Below are positions 45,477 through 54,372 of a stretch of DNA of 64,000 nt, piece after piece (position 1 is the first letter of the stretch; every line of letters begins with the position of its first letter). The DNA is from Citrobacter sp. Marseille-Q6884 (GTDB taxonomy: Bacteria > Pseudomonadota > Gammaproteobacteria > Enterobacterales > Enterobacteriaceae). Below the pieces are notes generated by a model, which saw nothing but the letters and a program-made list of their open reading frames with translations, searched no databases and was not told the origin of the DNA. The stretch is from the NCBI RefSeq assembly GCF_945906775.1, contig NZ_CAMDRE010000001.1:372001-436000 (forward strand). Reading direction: 5' to 3'. The translations under genes were made by a program, and so were the position numbers.

Positions 45477-46304
45477 ATGGCTAATCCAACCGTTATCAAG
45501 CTACAGGATGGTAACGTAATGCCCCAACTGGGTTTGGGTGTCTGGAAGGCAAGCAACGAGGAAGTTATCTCCGCCATTCATAAAGCGCTGGAGGTCGGGT
45601 ATCGCTCTATCGATACCGCTGCGGCGTACAAGAATGAAGAAGGTGTCGGGAAAGCGCTAAAAAATGCAGGTGTAGCCCGGGAAGAGTTGTTCATTACGAC
45701 CAAACTGTGGAATGACGATCAGAAACGTCCCCGTGAAGCCCTGCTGGAAAGCATGGAGAAACTCCAACTCGATTACCTCGACCTTTACCTGATGCACTGG
45801 CCTGTTCCGGCTATCGACCATTACGTTGAAGCATGGGAAAACATGATTGACCTGCAAAAACAGGGACTGATCAAAAGCATCGGCGTGTGCAACTTTCAAA
45901 TCAATCACCTCCAGCGCCTGATGGATGAAACAGGCGTCGCACCGGTCATTAACCAGATAGAGCTGCATCCCCTCCTGCAGCAACGTCAACTTCATGCCTG
46001 GAACGCAACACATAAGATTCAGACCGAATCCTGGAGCCCACTGGCGCAAGGCGGGAAAGACGTCTTTGACCAAAAGATCATTCGCGACCTCGCCGATAAG
46101 TACGGAAAATCACCGGCACAAATTGTCATCCGCTGGCATCTGGATAACGGTTTAGTGGTTATTCCGAAATCGGTAACCCCTTCCCGCATTGCTGAAAACT
46201 TTGATGTCTGGGATTTCCGTCTGGACAAAGATGAGTTAGGTGAAATTGCCAAACTCGATCAAGGGAAACGTCTGGGACCAGACCCGGATCAGTTCGGCGG
46301 TTAA
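45477..46304 (+). CDS. dkgA: 2,5-diketo-D-gluconate reductase A / methylglyoxal reductase
   Basis: Protein of 275 residues, aldo-keto reductase family 5. It reduces methylglyoxal, beta-keto esters and 2,5-diketogluconate with NADPH. The active-site residues are seen as Asp in SIDTAAAYKNEEGVG with Tyr51, Lys in FITTKLWNDDQ, and His in YLMHWPVP. A strong AAGGAGG ribosome site precedes the ATG. It is the second gene of the YqhC-controlled pair and ends at a clear terminator. Confidence 0.96.
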   Translation: MANPTVIKLQDGNVMPQLGLGVWKASNEEVISAIHKALEVGYRSIDTAAAYKNEEGVGKALKNAGVAREELFITTKLWNDDQKRPREALLESMEKLQLDYLDLYLMHWPVPAIDHYVEAWENMIDLQKQGLIKSIGVCNFQINHLQRLMDETGVAPVINQIELHPLLQQRQLHAWNATHKIQTESWSPLAQGGKDVFDQKIIRDLADKYGKSPAQIVIRWHLDNGLVVIPKSVTPSRIAENFDVWDFRLDKDELGEIAKLDQGKRLGPDPDQFGG

Positions 46305-46317
46305 TCCTCCTCACTTC

Positions 46318-46342
46318 AGCCCGGCATTCTGCCGGGCTTTTT
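46318..46342 (+). terminator. Rho-independent terminator of dkgA
   Basis: AGCCCGGC - ATTCT - GCCGGGCT followed by TTTT, 14 bases after the dkgA stop codon. Confidence 0.93.
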
Positions 46343-46493
46343 CATATCTTGAAACATTAAGAAACAATAAACGCCTATTTACATGTGTATTTCTGACAAG
46401 CACAAGCGCAGCATTACCCACATATAACCACCTAATTATTAATGGTTATTATACTTAAAAATACACATATTCATTTTTTGTAGGTGTCAAACC

Positions 46494-47948
46494 GTGGCGA
46501 AAAATAAACCTAATGGAGTCAGTTGGCTCCCATTGATTCTTATAATATTAATCTCTTTCGGTCTATGGCAACTTACCCCACCAACGGGATTAAGTGCACC
46601 AGCATGGCATTCGGCGATCATCTTTGTCGCCACTATCGCCGCTATTGTGGCAAAAGTACTGCCCATCGGCGCTGTCGGTATTATTGGTATTACTGTATTT
46701 GCACTCGTCTATGCCGCCGGGGATAAAACCGCCAGCGGCGCGATTACCACCGCGCTGAGCGAGCTGAACAGCTCTTTGATCTGGCTTATCGTCGTCGCCT
46801 TTATGATCGCCCGCGGGTTTATCAAAACCGGCCTTGGTCGGCGTATTGCGCTGCAGATGATCCGCCTGCTTGGCAAACGTACTCTGGGGCTCGCCTACGG
46901 CCTGGCGTTTGCGGATCTGATCCTCTCTCCCGCCATGCCAAGTAACACGGCGCGCTGCGGCGGTGTCATCTACCCGATTGCCGACTCGCTGGCGCGTAGT
47001 TTTCATTCGAACCCGGAAGATGAGTCTCGCAGCAAAATCGGTACCTTCCTCATTACCTGTATTGGTAACGTCAATGACGTGACCGCAGCCCTCTTTATGA
47101 CCGGCTATACCGGTAACCTTCTGGCGGTAAAACTGGCGGCCAACGCAGGCGTCACACTGACATGGGGAAGCTGGTTTATGGCGGCGTTGCTGCCTTGCCT
47201 GGTTTCATTGCTCCTGGTACCGCTGTTGGTGTACTGGTTGGTACGCCCGGAAATCAAACACACGCCGGATGCGCCTAACCTGGCCCGTAAAGAGCTGGCG
47301 GAAATGGGCCGTATGTCACGCGGCGAATGGATGATGCTGGCGACCGTCGGTGTCCTGCTGGTGCTGTGGATTTTTGGCGATACGTTAGGCGTAGATGCCA
47401 CTACCGCCTCATTTGTTGGATTGTCCATTTTATTGCTTAGCGGCGTATTAAGCTGGGAAGACGTCAAAAGCGAAAAAGGGGCATGGGACACACTGATTTG
47501 GTTTGCCGCGCTGCTGATGATGGCGAACCAGTTGAAGAAACTGGGTTTTACCACCTGGTTTGGCAATCTGATTGGCGATAGCCTAAGCAGCACCATGCAC
47601 GGTACCAGCTGGGTGATCGTTCTGCTGCTGCTTAACGCTGCGTACTTCTATACCCACTACTTTTTTGCCAGTGGAAATGCGCAGATTGCCGCACTGTACG
47701 CCGTGTTCCTGGGCGTCGGTCTGCATCTGAATATCCCGGCAGTTCCCACGGCGTTAATGCTGGCCTTCACCAGCAGCCTGTACTGCTCTCTCACACAGTA
47801 CACTCATGCGCGCGGCCCCATTCTGTTTGGCGCAGGATACGTGCCAACGGGCGTCTGGTGGCGAACGGGATTTATTATCAGCTTGTTTAACCAGGCGGTC
47901 TTTATCACCGTGGGTTTGATGTGGTGGAAGGTGTTGGGTCTGTACTAA
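46494..47948 (+). CDS. DASS-family anion transporter (CitT/YbhI-like)
   Basis: Protein of 484 residues with 11-13 hydrophobic segments. It belongs to the divalent anion:Na+ symporter (DASS) family, near the bacterial CitT/TtdT exchangers. The family SNT motif is in LSPAMPSNTARCGGV, and the second repeat has PVPTALM-like PAVPTALMLAFTSSLYCSLTQY. The start is a GTG. It stands alone between dkgA and ygiQ; E. coli has yqhG/yqhH here, while Salmonella has a membrane protein gene. The substrate is probably a di- or tricarboxylate, but no linked enzyme tells which. Confidence 0.88.
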   Translation: MAKNKPNGVSWLPLILIILISFGLWQLTPPTGLSAPAWHSAIIFVATIAAIVAKVLPIGAVGIIGITVFALVYAAGDKTASGAITTALSELNSSLIWLIVVAFMIARGFIKTGLGRRIALQMIRLLGKRTLGLAYGLAFADLILSPAMPSNTARCGGVIYPIADSLARSFHSNPEDESRSKIGTFLITCIGNVNDVTAALFMTGYTGNLLAVKLAANAGVTLTWGSWFMAALLPCLVSLLLVPLLVYWLVRPEIKHTPDAPNLARKELAEMGRMSRGEWMMLATVGVLLVLWIFGDTLGVDATTASFVGLSILLLSGVLSWEDVKSEKGAWDTLIWFAALLMMANQLKKLGFTTWFGNLIGDSLSSTMHGTSWVIVLLLLNAAYFYTHYFFASGNAQIAALYAVFLGVGLHLNIPAVPTALMLAFTSSLYCSLTQYTHARGPILFGAGYVPTGVWWRTGFIISLFNQAVFITVGLMWWKVLGLY

Positions 47949-47964
47949 GCTCAACAAACTTGCC

Positions 47965-47990
47965 GGATGGCGGCTCTCAGGCCGCCATCC
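47965..47990. repeat. REP palindrome between the DASS gene and ygiQ
   Basis: GGATGGCGGC and GCCGCCATCC pair exactly across a 6-base loop. A second, imperfect unit (CGGGTCCGGTAAG ... CACCGGAC) follows. It lies between convergent genes. Confidence 0.85.
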
Positions 47991-48038
47991 TTAGCATTCA
48001 CGCGGGTCCGGTAAGCATTGCACCACCGGACAACAGAA

Positions 48039-50264
48039 TTAACGTCCTGCTGCAGGTTTCCCGCGTTTTTTCGCACCCGTATTGGCATTTGCCGGGCGCG
48101 ACGAGGCGGCGGGTGATTTCTTCGCACCGGCAGGCGTCTGACGCTGATGGGCGACAGGCGTGTGTTTGGTCAGAGCCGGACGCGTATGACGATTCTGACG
48201 ACGCGCTTCACGCATCTCTTCCAGCGTCGGGGCCGGAACCAGACATTCACGACGACCACCAATCAGATGCTTTTTACCCATATCTTCCAGCGCCTGGCGG
48301 ATTAACGGCCAGTTGGCAGGATCGTGGTAACGCAACAGCGCTTTATGCAAACGACGTTGTTTGTCACCTCTCGGCACCACCACATCTTCACTCTTATAAC
48401 CAATTTTACCCAGCGGATTTTTCCCGGTGTAATACATGGTCGTGGAGTTCGCGAGCGGCGAAGGATAGAAGTTCTGCACCTGATCCAGACGGAAACGACG
48501 CTGCTTCAACCAGAGCGCCAGATTCACCATATCTTCATCGCGCGTACCAGGATGCGCGGAGATGAAGTAAGGGATCAGATACTGCTCTTTACCGGCCTGC
48601 TTAGAGTAGGTATCGAACAATTCTTTAAAGCGATCGTAGCTGCCCATACCCGGCTTCATCATCTTCGACAACGGGCCTTCTTCGGTATGCTCTGGGGCAA
48701 TCTTCAGATAGCCACCCACGTGGTGGGTCGCCAGCTCTTTGATATAGCGAGGATCTTCAACGGCGATGTCATAACGGACACCCGAAGCGATGAGGATCTT
48801 TTTAATACCTTTCAAATCACGCGCACGGCGATAGAGGTTAATCGTCGGTTCGTGGTTGGTATCCATATGCGGACAGATATCCGGGTAAACGCACGACAGG
48901 CGGCGGCAGGTTTGCTCCGCACGCGGCGACTTACAACGCAGCATATACATATTGGCGGTTGGACCACCCAGATCGGAAATCACGCCGGTAAAACCAGGCA
49001 CGGTATCTCGGATCGCTTCGATCTCATTGATGATCGAGTCTTCTGAACGACTCTGGATGATGCGCCCTTCGTGCTCAGTGATCGAACAGAAAGAACAGCC
49101 GCCAAAACAGCCGCGCATAATGTTGATGGAAAAGCGAATCATCTCATAAGCGGGAATACGACTGTTGCCGTATGCCGGATGTGGTACGCGCTTGTACGGC
49201 AGCGCAAAAACGCTGTCCATCTCTTCGGTTGACAGTGGGATCGCGGGAGGGTTAATCCAGATGTAGCGATCGCCATGTTTTTGCATCAGCGCGCGCGCGC
49301 AGCCAGGGTTTGTTTCATGGTGCAGAATACGCGATGCGTGTGCGTACAGCACTTTATCGCCCTTCACTTTTTCGAAAGACGGTAGCAGTACGTAGGTTTT
49401 CTCCCACGGCTTCGGACGTGGCGGCTGTACGGTTACCGCCTTCGCTTCCTGTTTTTTAGGGGCAACAGGTTTATTATCCGCGCACGGTAAATCTTCACCA
49501 TAGGGATGCGGGATAGGATCAATTTTCCCCGGCGTATCCAGACGCGTGGAATCCACCCCACTCCAGCCCGGCAGCGCTTCTTTAACCATAATCGCGGTAT
49601 TACGCACGTCACGGATCTGGTCGATGGTTTCACCCATTGCCAGACGGTGTGCCACTTCCACCAGCGGACGCTCGCCGTTACCAAACATCAGCATATCTGC
49701 TTTGGCATCCACCAGCACGGAGCGGCGAACGGTATCGGACCAGTAATCATAGTGCGCGGTACGGCGCAGGCTGGCTTCAATGCCGCCGAGAATGACCGGC
49801 ACATCTTTCCACGCTTCTTTACAGCGCTGGGTATAGACCAGCGTAGCGCGGTCCGGGCGCTTGCCCGCAATGTTATCCGGCGTGTAGGCGTCGTCATGGC
49901 GCAGTCGGCGATCGGCAGTATAGCGGTTGATCATCGAGTCCATGTTGCCTGCGGTCACACCAAAGAACAGGTTCGGTTTACCCAAACGCATAAAATCGTC
50001 TTTGGTGTTCCAGTCTGGCTGGGCGATGATGCCCACACGGAACCCCTGAGATTCCAGCATACGGCCGCAAATCGCCATACCGAAACTAGGGTGATCGACA
50101 TACGCATCGCCGGTCACTAGAATGATGTCGCAGCTATCCCAGCCAAGTTGGTCCATCTCTTCTCGCGACATCGGCAGAAACGGCGCGGGGCCAAAACAGG
50201 CGGCCCAGTACTGCGGCCAGGAGAAAAGGTCTCTGTCCGGTTGGATCAGGGATATTGCGCTCAT
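48039..50264 (-). CDS. ygiQ: YgiQ-family radical SAM protein
   Basis: Protein of 741 residues, UPF0313/YgiQ family. The N-terminal part is cobalamin-domain-like (DSCDIILVTGDAYVDHPSFG), and the radical-SAM cluster motif is C-xxx-C-xx-C in RGCFGGCSFCSIT. The C-terminal tail is very basic and Pro/Ala/Lys rich (KKSPAASSRPANANTGAKKRGK) and probably disordered, perhaps nucleic-acid binding. The reaction is unknown. It is transcribed towards the DASS gene and away from trkG. Confidence 0.94.
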   Translation of the reverse strand: MSAISLIQPDRDLFSWPQYWAACFGPAPFLPMSREEMDQLGWDSCDIILVTGDAYVDHPSFGMAICGRMLESQGFRVGIIAQPDWNTKDDFMRLGKPNLFFGVTAGNMDSMINRYTADRRLRHDDAYTPDNIAGKRPDRATLVYTQRCKEAWKDVPVILGGIEASLRRTAHYDYWSDTVRRSVLVDAKADMLMFGNGERPLVEVAHRLAMGETIDQIRDVRNTAIMVKEALPGWSGVDSTRLDTPGKIDPIPHPYGEDLPCADNKPVAPKKQEAKAVTVQPPRPKPWEKTYVLLPSFEKVKGDKVLYAHASRILHHETNPGCARALMQKHGDRYIWINPPAIPLSTEEMDSVFALPYKRVPHPAYGNSRIPAYEMIRFSINIMRGCFGGCSFCSITEHEGRIIQSRSEDSIINEIEAIRDTVPGFTGVISDLGGPTANMYMLRCKSPRAEQTCRRLSCVYPDICPHMDTNHEPTINLYRRARDLKGIKKILIASGVRYDIAVEDPRYIKELATHHVGGYLKIAPEHTEEGPLSKMMKPGMGSYDRFKELFDTYSKQAGKEQYLIPYFISAHPGTRDEDMVNLALWLKQRRFRLDQVQNFYPSPLANSTTMYYTGKNPLGKIGYKSEDVVVPRGDKQRRLHKALLRYHDPANWPLIRQALEDMGKKHLIGGRRECLVPAPTLEEMREARRQNRHTRPALTKHTPVAHQRQTPAGAKKSPAASSRPANANTGAKKRGKPAAGR

Positions 50265-50463
50265 AATGCTTCCAAAAATGGTAAAAAAATAATCAAAGGC
50301 CGGGGATTATACGCTGTATGTCGGCAAGAAATGAAGTGGAGTCTGAACCAGACGCATAGAAAGTTGTATAAATTGTTAAATTTTACGACACCCATTTTTA
50401 TCAATCATAATTAACACCATACCGGCCAGCTGAGATAACTCTTTTTCGGCGGGGGATTTTTCA

Positions 50464-51939
50464 TTGCGACTCAACGAATCACTGCATATTTCCCAGTTAC
50501 GGGTTGTTGTTCACCTGTGCGGGTTTCTGGTTCTTCTCTACAGCTTCTCCATGCTGCCACCGATGACCATCGCGCTGTTAAATAAAGAGCGGAGCTTTTT
50601 CGCTTTTTTCAGCACATTTATGACGTTCTTTGCCCTCGGCGGCGGGGCGTGGCTGGCAACCAAACATGCGGGAATTCAGCTGCGAACCCGGGATGGCTTC
50701 GTCATTATCGTTCTGTTCTGGCTGCTGTTTTCGCTTATCAGCGCAATGCCGATGTGGATGGATGATGGCTTAAATCTCTCCTTTGCCGATGCCCTGTTCG
50801 AAGGGGTTTCCGGGATCACCACCACTGGCGCAACGGTGATTGACGACGTCAGCGCCTTGCCAAAATCGTATCTGTACTATCGGGCTCAGCTCAATTTTAT
50901 TGGCGGTCTGGGCGTTATTGTCCTTGCCGTGGCAGTATTGCCGCTGCTGGGTATTGGCGGCATGAAACTGTATCAGTCTGAGATGCCAGGTCCCTTTAAA
51001 GAAGAACGCCTCACGCCGAGGCTTGCTGATACCGCACGGACGCTGTGGCTGACCTACGTCATTCTGGGCCTTATTTGTACATTGGCCTACTGGGTTGCCG
51101 GGATGTCGTTTTTCGACGCCTTATGCCACGGACTGTCGACGGTCTCTCTCGGCGGATTTTCCACCCGTAGCGAGAGCATCGGCTTTTATAACAGCCACGC
51201 TATTGAGTTAGTCGCCGGACTGTTTTCACTGCTCTCTGCGTTTAACTTTACCCTCTGGTACGTTGCTATCGTGAAACGTACCTTCAAGCCCTTTCGTCGT
51301 AATGCCGAACTGCGTTTCTTTCTGCTCATTGCGCTGGTTGTCACCTTAATCGCCACCTGGCAGGTCTGGCGTGCGGGTATGTACGGGATCACGGACAGCC
51401 TGGTACATGCCTTTTTTCTGGCCAGCTCCATGCTGACAGATAATGGCCTGGCGACAGCGGATTACGCGCAGTGGCCCTCGCACACGATCTTCATGCTGCT
51501 CAGCGCCAGTTTCTTCGGCGGTTGTGTGGGCTCGACCTGCGGGGGGATTAAGGTGCTGCGTTTTTTGATTATGTTCAAGCAGTGCCGCCAGGAGCTACAC
51601 CAGCTCGCGCATCCTCGCGCCCTGTTGAACATCAAAGTGGGCAATAGCGTGGTCAGTGACCGGGTGGTGCGTTCGGTATGGAGCTTTTTCTTTCTCTACG
51701 TTTTGTTCACCAGCTTTTTTATCTGGGCGCTCAATCTGATGGGCTACGATCTCTTCTCCTCTTTCGCTACCGTCGCCGCCTGCATCAATAATATGGGGCT
51801 GGGATTTGGCGTCACCGCAACGACGTTTGGCACCTTAAACGAGGAGGCAAAGCTTCTGATGTGCGCGGCCATGATCATGGGGCGTCTGGAGATTTACCCC
51901 ATTCTGATCCTGTTCTCGCGTATGTTCTGGCGGGCGTAA
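50464..51939 (+). CDS. trkG: Trk potassium uptake membrane subunit TrkG
   Basis: Protein of 491 residues from a TTG start, the only reasonable start, with a GGGG ribosome site 5-10 bases upstream. It has the four pore-loop repeats of the TrkH/TrkG/KtrB family with the filter glycines in TTTGAT, TVSLGGFST, TDNGLAT and NNMGLGFG. The sequence is closer to TrkG than to TrkH: RVVVHLCGFLVLLYSFSMLPPM at the start, and the third loop SSMLTDNGLATADY, match TrkG, whereas TrkH has an ATTAGFTT-type loop. It works with cytoplasmic TrkA. In E. coli K-12 trkG is carried by the Rac prophage, but here it is a normal chromosomal gene between ygiQ and ftsP. Confidence 0.9.
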   Translation: MRLNESLHISQLRVVVHLCGFLVLLYSFSMLPPMTIALLNKERSFFAFFSTFMTFFALGGGAWLATKHAGIQLRTRDGFVIIVLFWLLFSLISAMPMWMDDGLNLSFADALFEGVSGITTTGATVIDDVSALPKSYLYYRAQLNFIGGLGVIVLAVAVLPLLGIGGMKLYQSEMPGPFKEERLTPRLADTARTLWLTYVILGLICTLAYWVAGMSFFDALCHGLSTVSLGGFSTRSESIGFYNSHAIELVAGLFSLLSAFNFTLWYVAIVKRTFKPFRRNAELRFFLLIALVVTLIATWQVWRAGMYGITDSLVHAFFLASSMLTDNGLATADYAQWPSHTIFMLLSASFFGGCVGSTCGGIKVLRFLIMFKQCRQELHQLAHPRALLNIKVGNSVVSDRVVRSVWSFFFLYVLFTSFFIWALNLMGYDLFSSFATVAACINNMGLGFGVTATTFGTLNEEAKLLMCAAMIMGRLEIYPILILFSRMFWRA

Positions 51940-51947
51940 CGGAAACG

Positions 51948-51967
51948 CCGGCGCATTACGGCGCCGG
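51948..51967. terminator. GC-rich hairpin between convergent trkG and ftsP
   Basis: CCGGCGC (51948-51954) pairs with GCGCCGG (51961-51967). It overlaps the last codons of ftsP. No T-run follows on either strand, so termination is inferred from position. Confidence 0.5.
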
Positions 51968-53368
51968 ATTCACCAGTAATTGTCCTATCGAGCCACGGTC
52001 CGCCATTTCCAGCGTCTGGCTGTTAAAGTAGAACGGGAAATGCGCCCAGGACGGTTGTCCATAATAGACCAGCAGTTCTACCTGCCCATCTACCCAGACG
52101 GTATCTTTCCAGCCCCGATCTTCCGGGAATGGCATCGCACCATTCACATTACGGATCAGGAACGAGACACCTTCAATATGGAATGATTGCGGCATATCCG
52201 CGCGTACCGTCCAGCGCTCCCAGGAACCTTGCTGAGCCGTAATGTCCATGCGGTTGACATCCCACAACTGCCCGTTAATGCCCGGATCGTCATCGAGACT
52301 GATATCACGGCTGCGAATCGGCGTGCCGCTCAAAATTTCTGCAGGCAACAGACGCATCGGCAGGGTGTCAGTCACCAGCGGCAGTAGCCCCGTCGGCCGC
52401 AGGGTCAGGACCAGCGTGGAGACCAGAATACTGGACGGTTCAAAGAATCCCCGGATCCGGTCAACAATACTGGCCGCCTCGCCACAGGTGATCGACACTT
52501 CATTCCCGTTGGTCATATCCACCAGGATCTCACGACGCTCGCCAGGTGCCAGAGAGAGTTGCTTCACCGACACCGGAGCCGGTAAAAAGCCCTGGTCGCC
52601 GGAAATCACATGCAGCGCGCGACCGTCGCTCATTTGCAACTGATAACGACGCGAGTTTGAGGCATTTAACAGACGCAGGCGCACCCAGCCACGTGATACT
52701 TCGACATAAGGGCTCTGCGCGCCATTGACCAGTAACGTGTCACCGACAAAACCACCGCTGCCCGGCTCGCTGTATTCTGGCGTACCGAAGTTATCCAGAC
52801 GTTTGTCCTGAATAATGATGGGGAAATCATCTACGCCATAATGGTTAGGAATGGGCAATGATTTGCTCACCTCATCTTCAACCAGCCACATTCCGGCAAG
52901 ACCGTTGTAGACCTGCGGCGCGGTACGATTCGGTGTATTGGCGTGGTACCACAACGTCGCCGCGTTCTGGCGAATCGGAAGTACCGGCGCCCAGTCGGCA
53001 TTCGGCGACATCATTCGCGCCGGCCCGCCCATCAGAGGACCCGGTACCTGTAATCCGGCAACCGTCATCGAGACATTTTCAGTCAGGCGGTTGCTGTAGA
53101 TGAGCTTAACGTCATCCCCTTTCCAGACACGGATTGTCGGCCCCAGGTAACGCCCGTTAATGCCCCAGACAGGCGCGCGGGTACCTTGCGTAAAGGACCA
53201 GTGAGCGCGTTGCAGGGTCATAAATAGCGGCTGTCCCCGGCGGGACTCCAGCAGTGGCGGAACAGGTAACGGCTGTTGCTGACCGGCAGCATTAGCCTTC
53301 AGCGGAACAGCACCTGCAACCAGTGCGATCCCCGATGCCTGAATAAACTGACGCCGACTGAATGACAT
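51956..53368 (-). CDS. ftsP: Cell division protein FtsP (SufI)
   Basis: Protein of 470 residues with a Tat signal peptide (SRRQFIQASGIALVAGAVP, cut near KANA). It has three cupredoxin domains of the multicopper oxidase fold but lacks the usual copper-ligand motifs such as HCHxxxH, as is known for SufI. It protects or stabilises the divisome under stress in the periplasm. It is downstream of plsC on the same strand, an arrangement kept in E. coli. Length is normal. Confidence 0.96.
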   Translation of the reverse strand: MSFSRRQFIQASGIALVAGAVPLKANAAGQQQPLPVPPLLESRRGQPLFMTLQRAHWSFTQGTRAPVWGINGRYLGPTIRVWKGDDVKLIYSNRLTENVSMTVAGLQVPGPLMGGPARMMSPNADWAPVLPIRQNAATLWYHANTPNRTAPQVYNGLAGMWLVEDEVSKSLPIPNHYGVDDFPIIIQDKRLDNFGTPEYSEPGSGGFVGDTLLVNGAQSPYVEVSRGWVRLRLLNASNSRRYQLQMSDGRALHVISGDQGFLPAPVSVKQLSLAPGERREILVDMTNGNEVSITCGEAASIVDRIRGFFEPSSILVSTLVLTLRPTGLLPLVTDTLPMRLLPAEILSGTPIRSRDISLDDDPGINGQLWDVNRMDITAQQGSWERWTVRADMPQSFHIEGVSFLIRNVNGAMPFPEDRGWKDTVWVDGQVELLVYYGQPSWAHFPFYFNSQTLEMADRGSIGQLLVNPAP

Positions 53369-53439
53369 ATAAGCTCCATGTAAAACTGGCTATTAACACG
53401 CAGGAAATCGTTTCCTGTCAAAAACGCGAAGTGCGCGAA

Positions 53440-54177
53440 TCACACCTTTCCGGCAGCTTCCCGCTCAGCAACTTCTTTATCAAGTTCTGCGATTTTTTGT
53501 TCCATCAACGTGCGGCAATGCGCTGCCAGTTCACGAACCTGATCTTTACCAAAATGGCTGATATCCACTGGCGGCAACATCTCTACAATCGCCAGACCAT
53601 TATTTAAACGGTTAAGTTTAATTTTATTCGACGTCGTGGAAACGCACACCGGGATCACCGGAACGCCCGCAGCAATCGCCGCATGAAACGCACCCGTTTT
53701 AAACGGCAGCAGTCCGCGACCACGGCTACGCGTTCCTTCAGGGAACATCCAGATGGAAATACGACGTTTTTTAAAATGGTTCACCACCGCCGCGATGGTA
53801 CTGTGTGCTTTAGCGCGGTTATTTCTGTCAATCAACAGGTTACCGGTCAGCCAGTACAGTTGACCGAAGAACGGGATCCACAGCAGACTTTTTTTCCCTA
53901 CCGTGACGGTCGGCGGCTGAACGATATTCGCAGCGGTAACCATGTCGTAGTTATTCTGATGGTTACAAATATAGATAGCATTGCCATAATTCTTTGCGTC
54001 TTCCGGCATGCGGCACTCGACCTTCAGGCCATAAAGGGGTGCCAGGCGACCAAACATATGACCGAATGTCGCGACGTGTTTTGGATTTCGTGGACTGAAA
54101 AGACAGTATAAACACCCGAAAATACAAACCAGAATGCAGTAAATAACAGTAATAAATAAACGAAAAATATATAGCAT
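53440..54177 (-). CDS. plsC: 1-acyl-sn-glycerol-3-phosphate acyltransferase
   Basis: Protein of 245 residues. PlsC adds the second acyl chain to lysophosphatidic acid to make phosphatidic acid at the inner membrane. The catalytic H-x4-D is in NHQNNYD (His73, Asp78), and the substrate motif FPEGTRSRGRG follows. A membrane helix lies at the N terminus. I start at MLYIFRLFI, which gives the family length. The longer frame adds 20 unconserved residues. It sits between parC and ftsP as in E. coli. Confidence 0.96.
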   Translation of the reverse strand: MLYIFRLFITVIYCILVCIFGCLYCLFSPRNPKHVATFGHMFGRLAPLYGLKVECRMPEDAKNYGNAIYICNHQNNYDMVTAANIVQPPTVTVGKKSLLWIPFFGQLYWLTGNLLIDRNNRAKAHSTIAAVVNHFKKRRISIWMFPEGTRSRGRGLLPFKTGAFHAAIAAGVPVIPVCVSTTSNKIKLNRLNNGLAIVEMLPPVDISHFGKDQVRELAAHCRTLMEQKIAELDKEVAEREAAGKV

Positions 54178-54331
54178 AACAACCTCTAACGGCCTAAGAG
54201 CCTGGCATTTTACGTCACCTGATACAGAACTCAGCATCAGGTTAGGGCTTTGTTAAGAGCGGCTCTCTGGAAAAGCGTATTGTTAATCGCAACGCACGAA
54301 TAAACAACGGTTTCACGGGAATTTTTAATGC

Positions 54332-54361
54332 GGCTCTCCCTTCGTCATAGAAAGGAGAGCC
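54332..54361 (-). terminator. Hairpin downstream of parC
   Basis: GGCTCTCC (54332-54339) pairs with GGAGAGCC (54354-54361), 12 bases past the parC stop codon. The following minus-strand sequence is AT-rich but lacks a clean T-run. Confidence 0.6.
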
Positions 54362-54372
54362 AGACGACAGTG

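Noticed and set aside
50464..51939. Assignment as TrkH
   Set aside because: The N terminus and third pore loop agree with TrkG and differ from TrkH.
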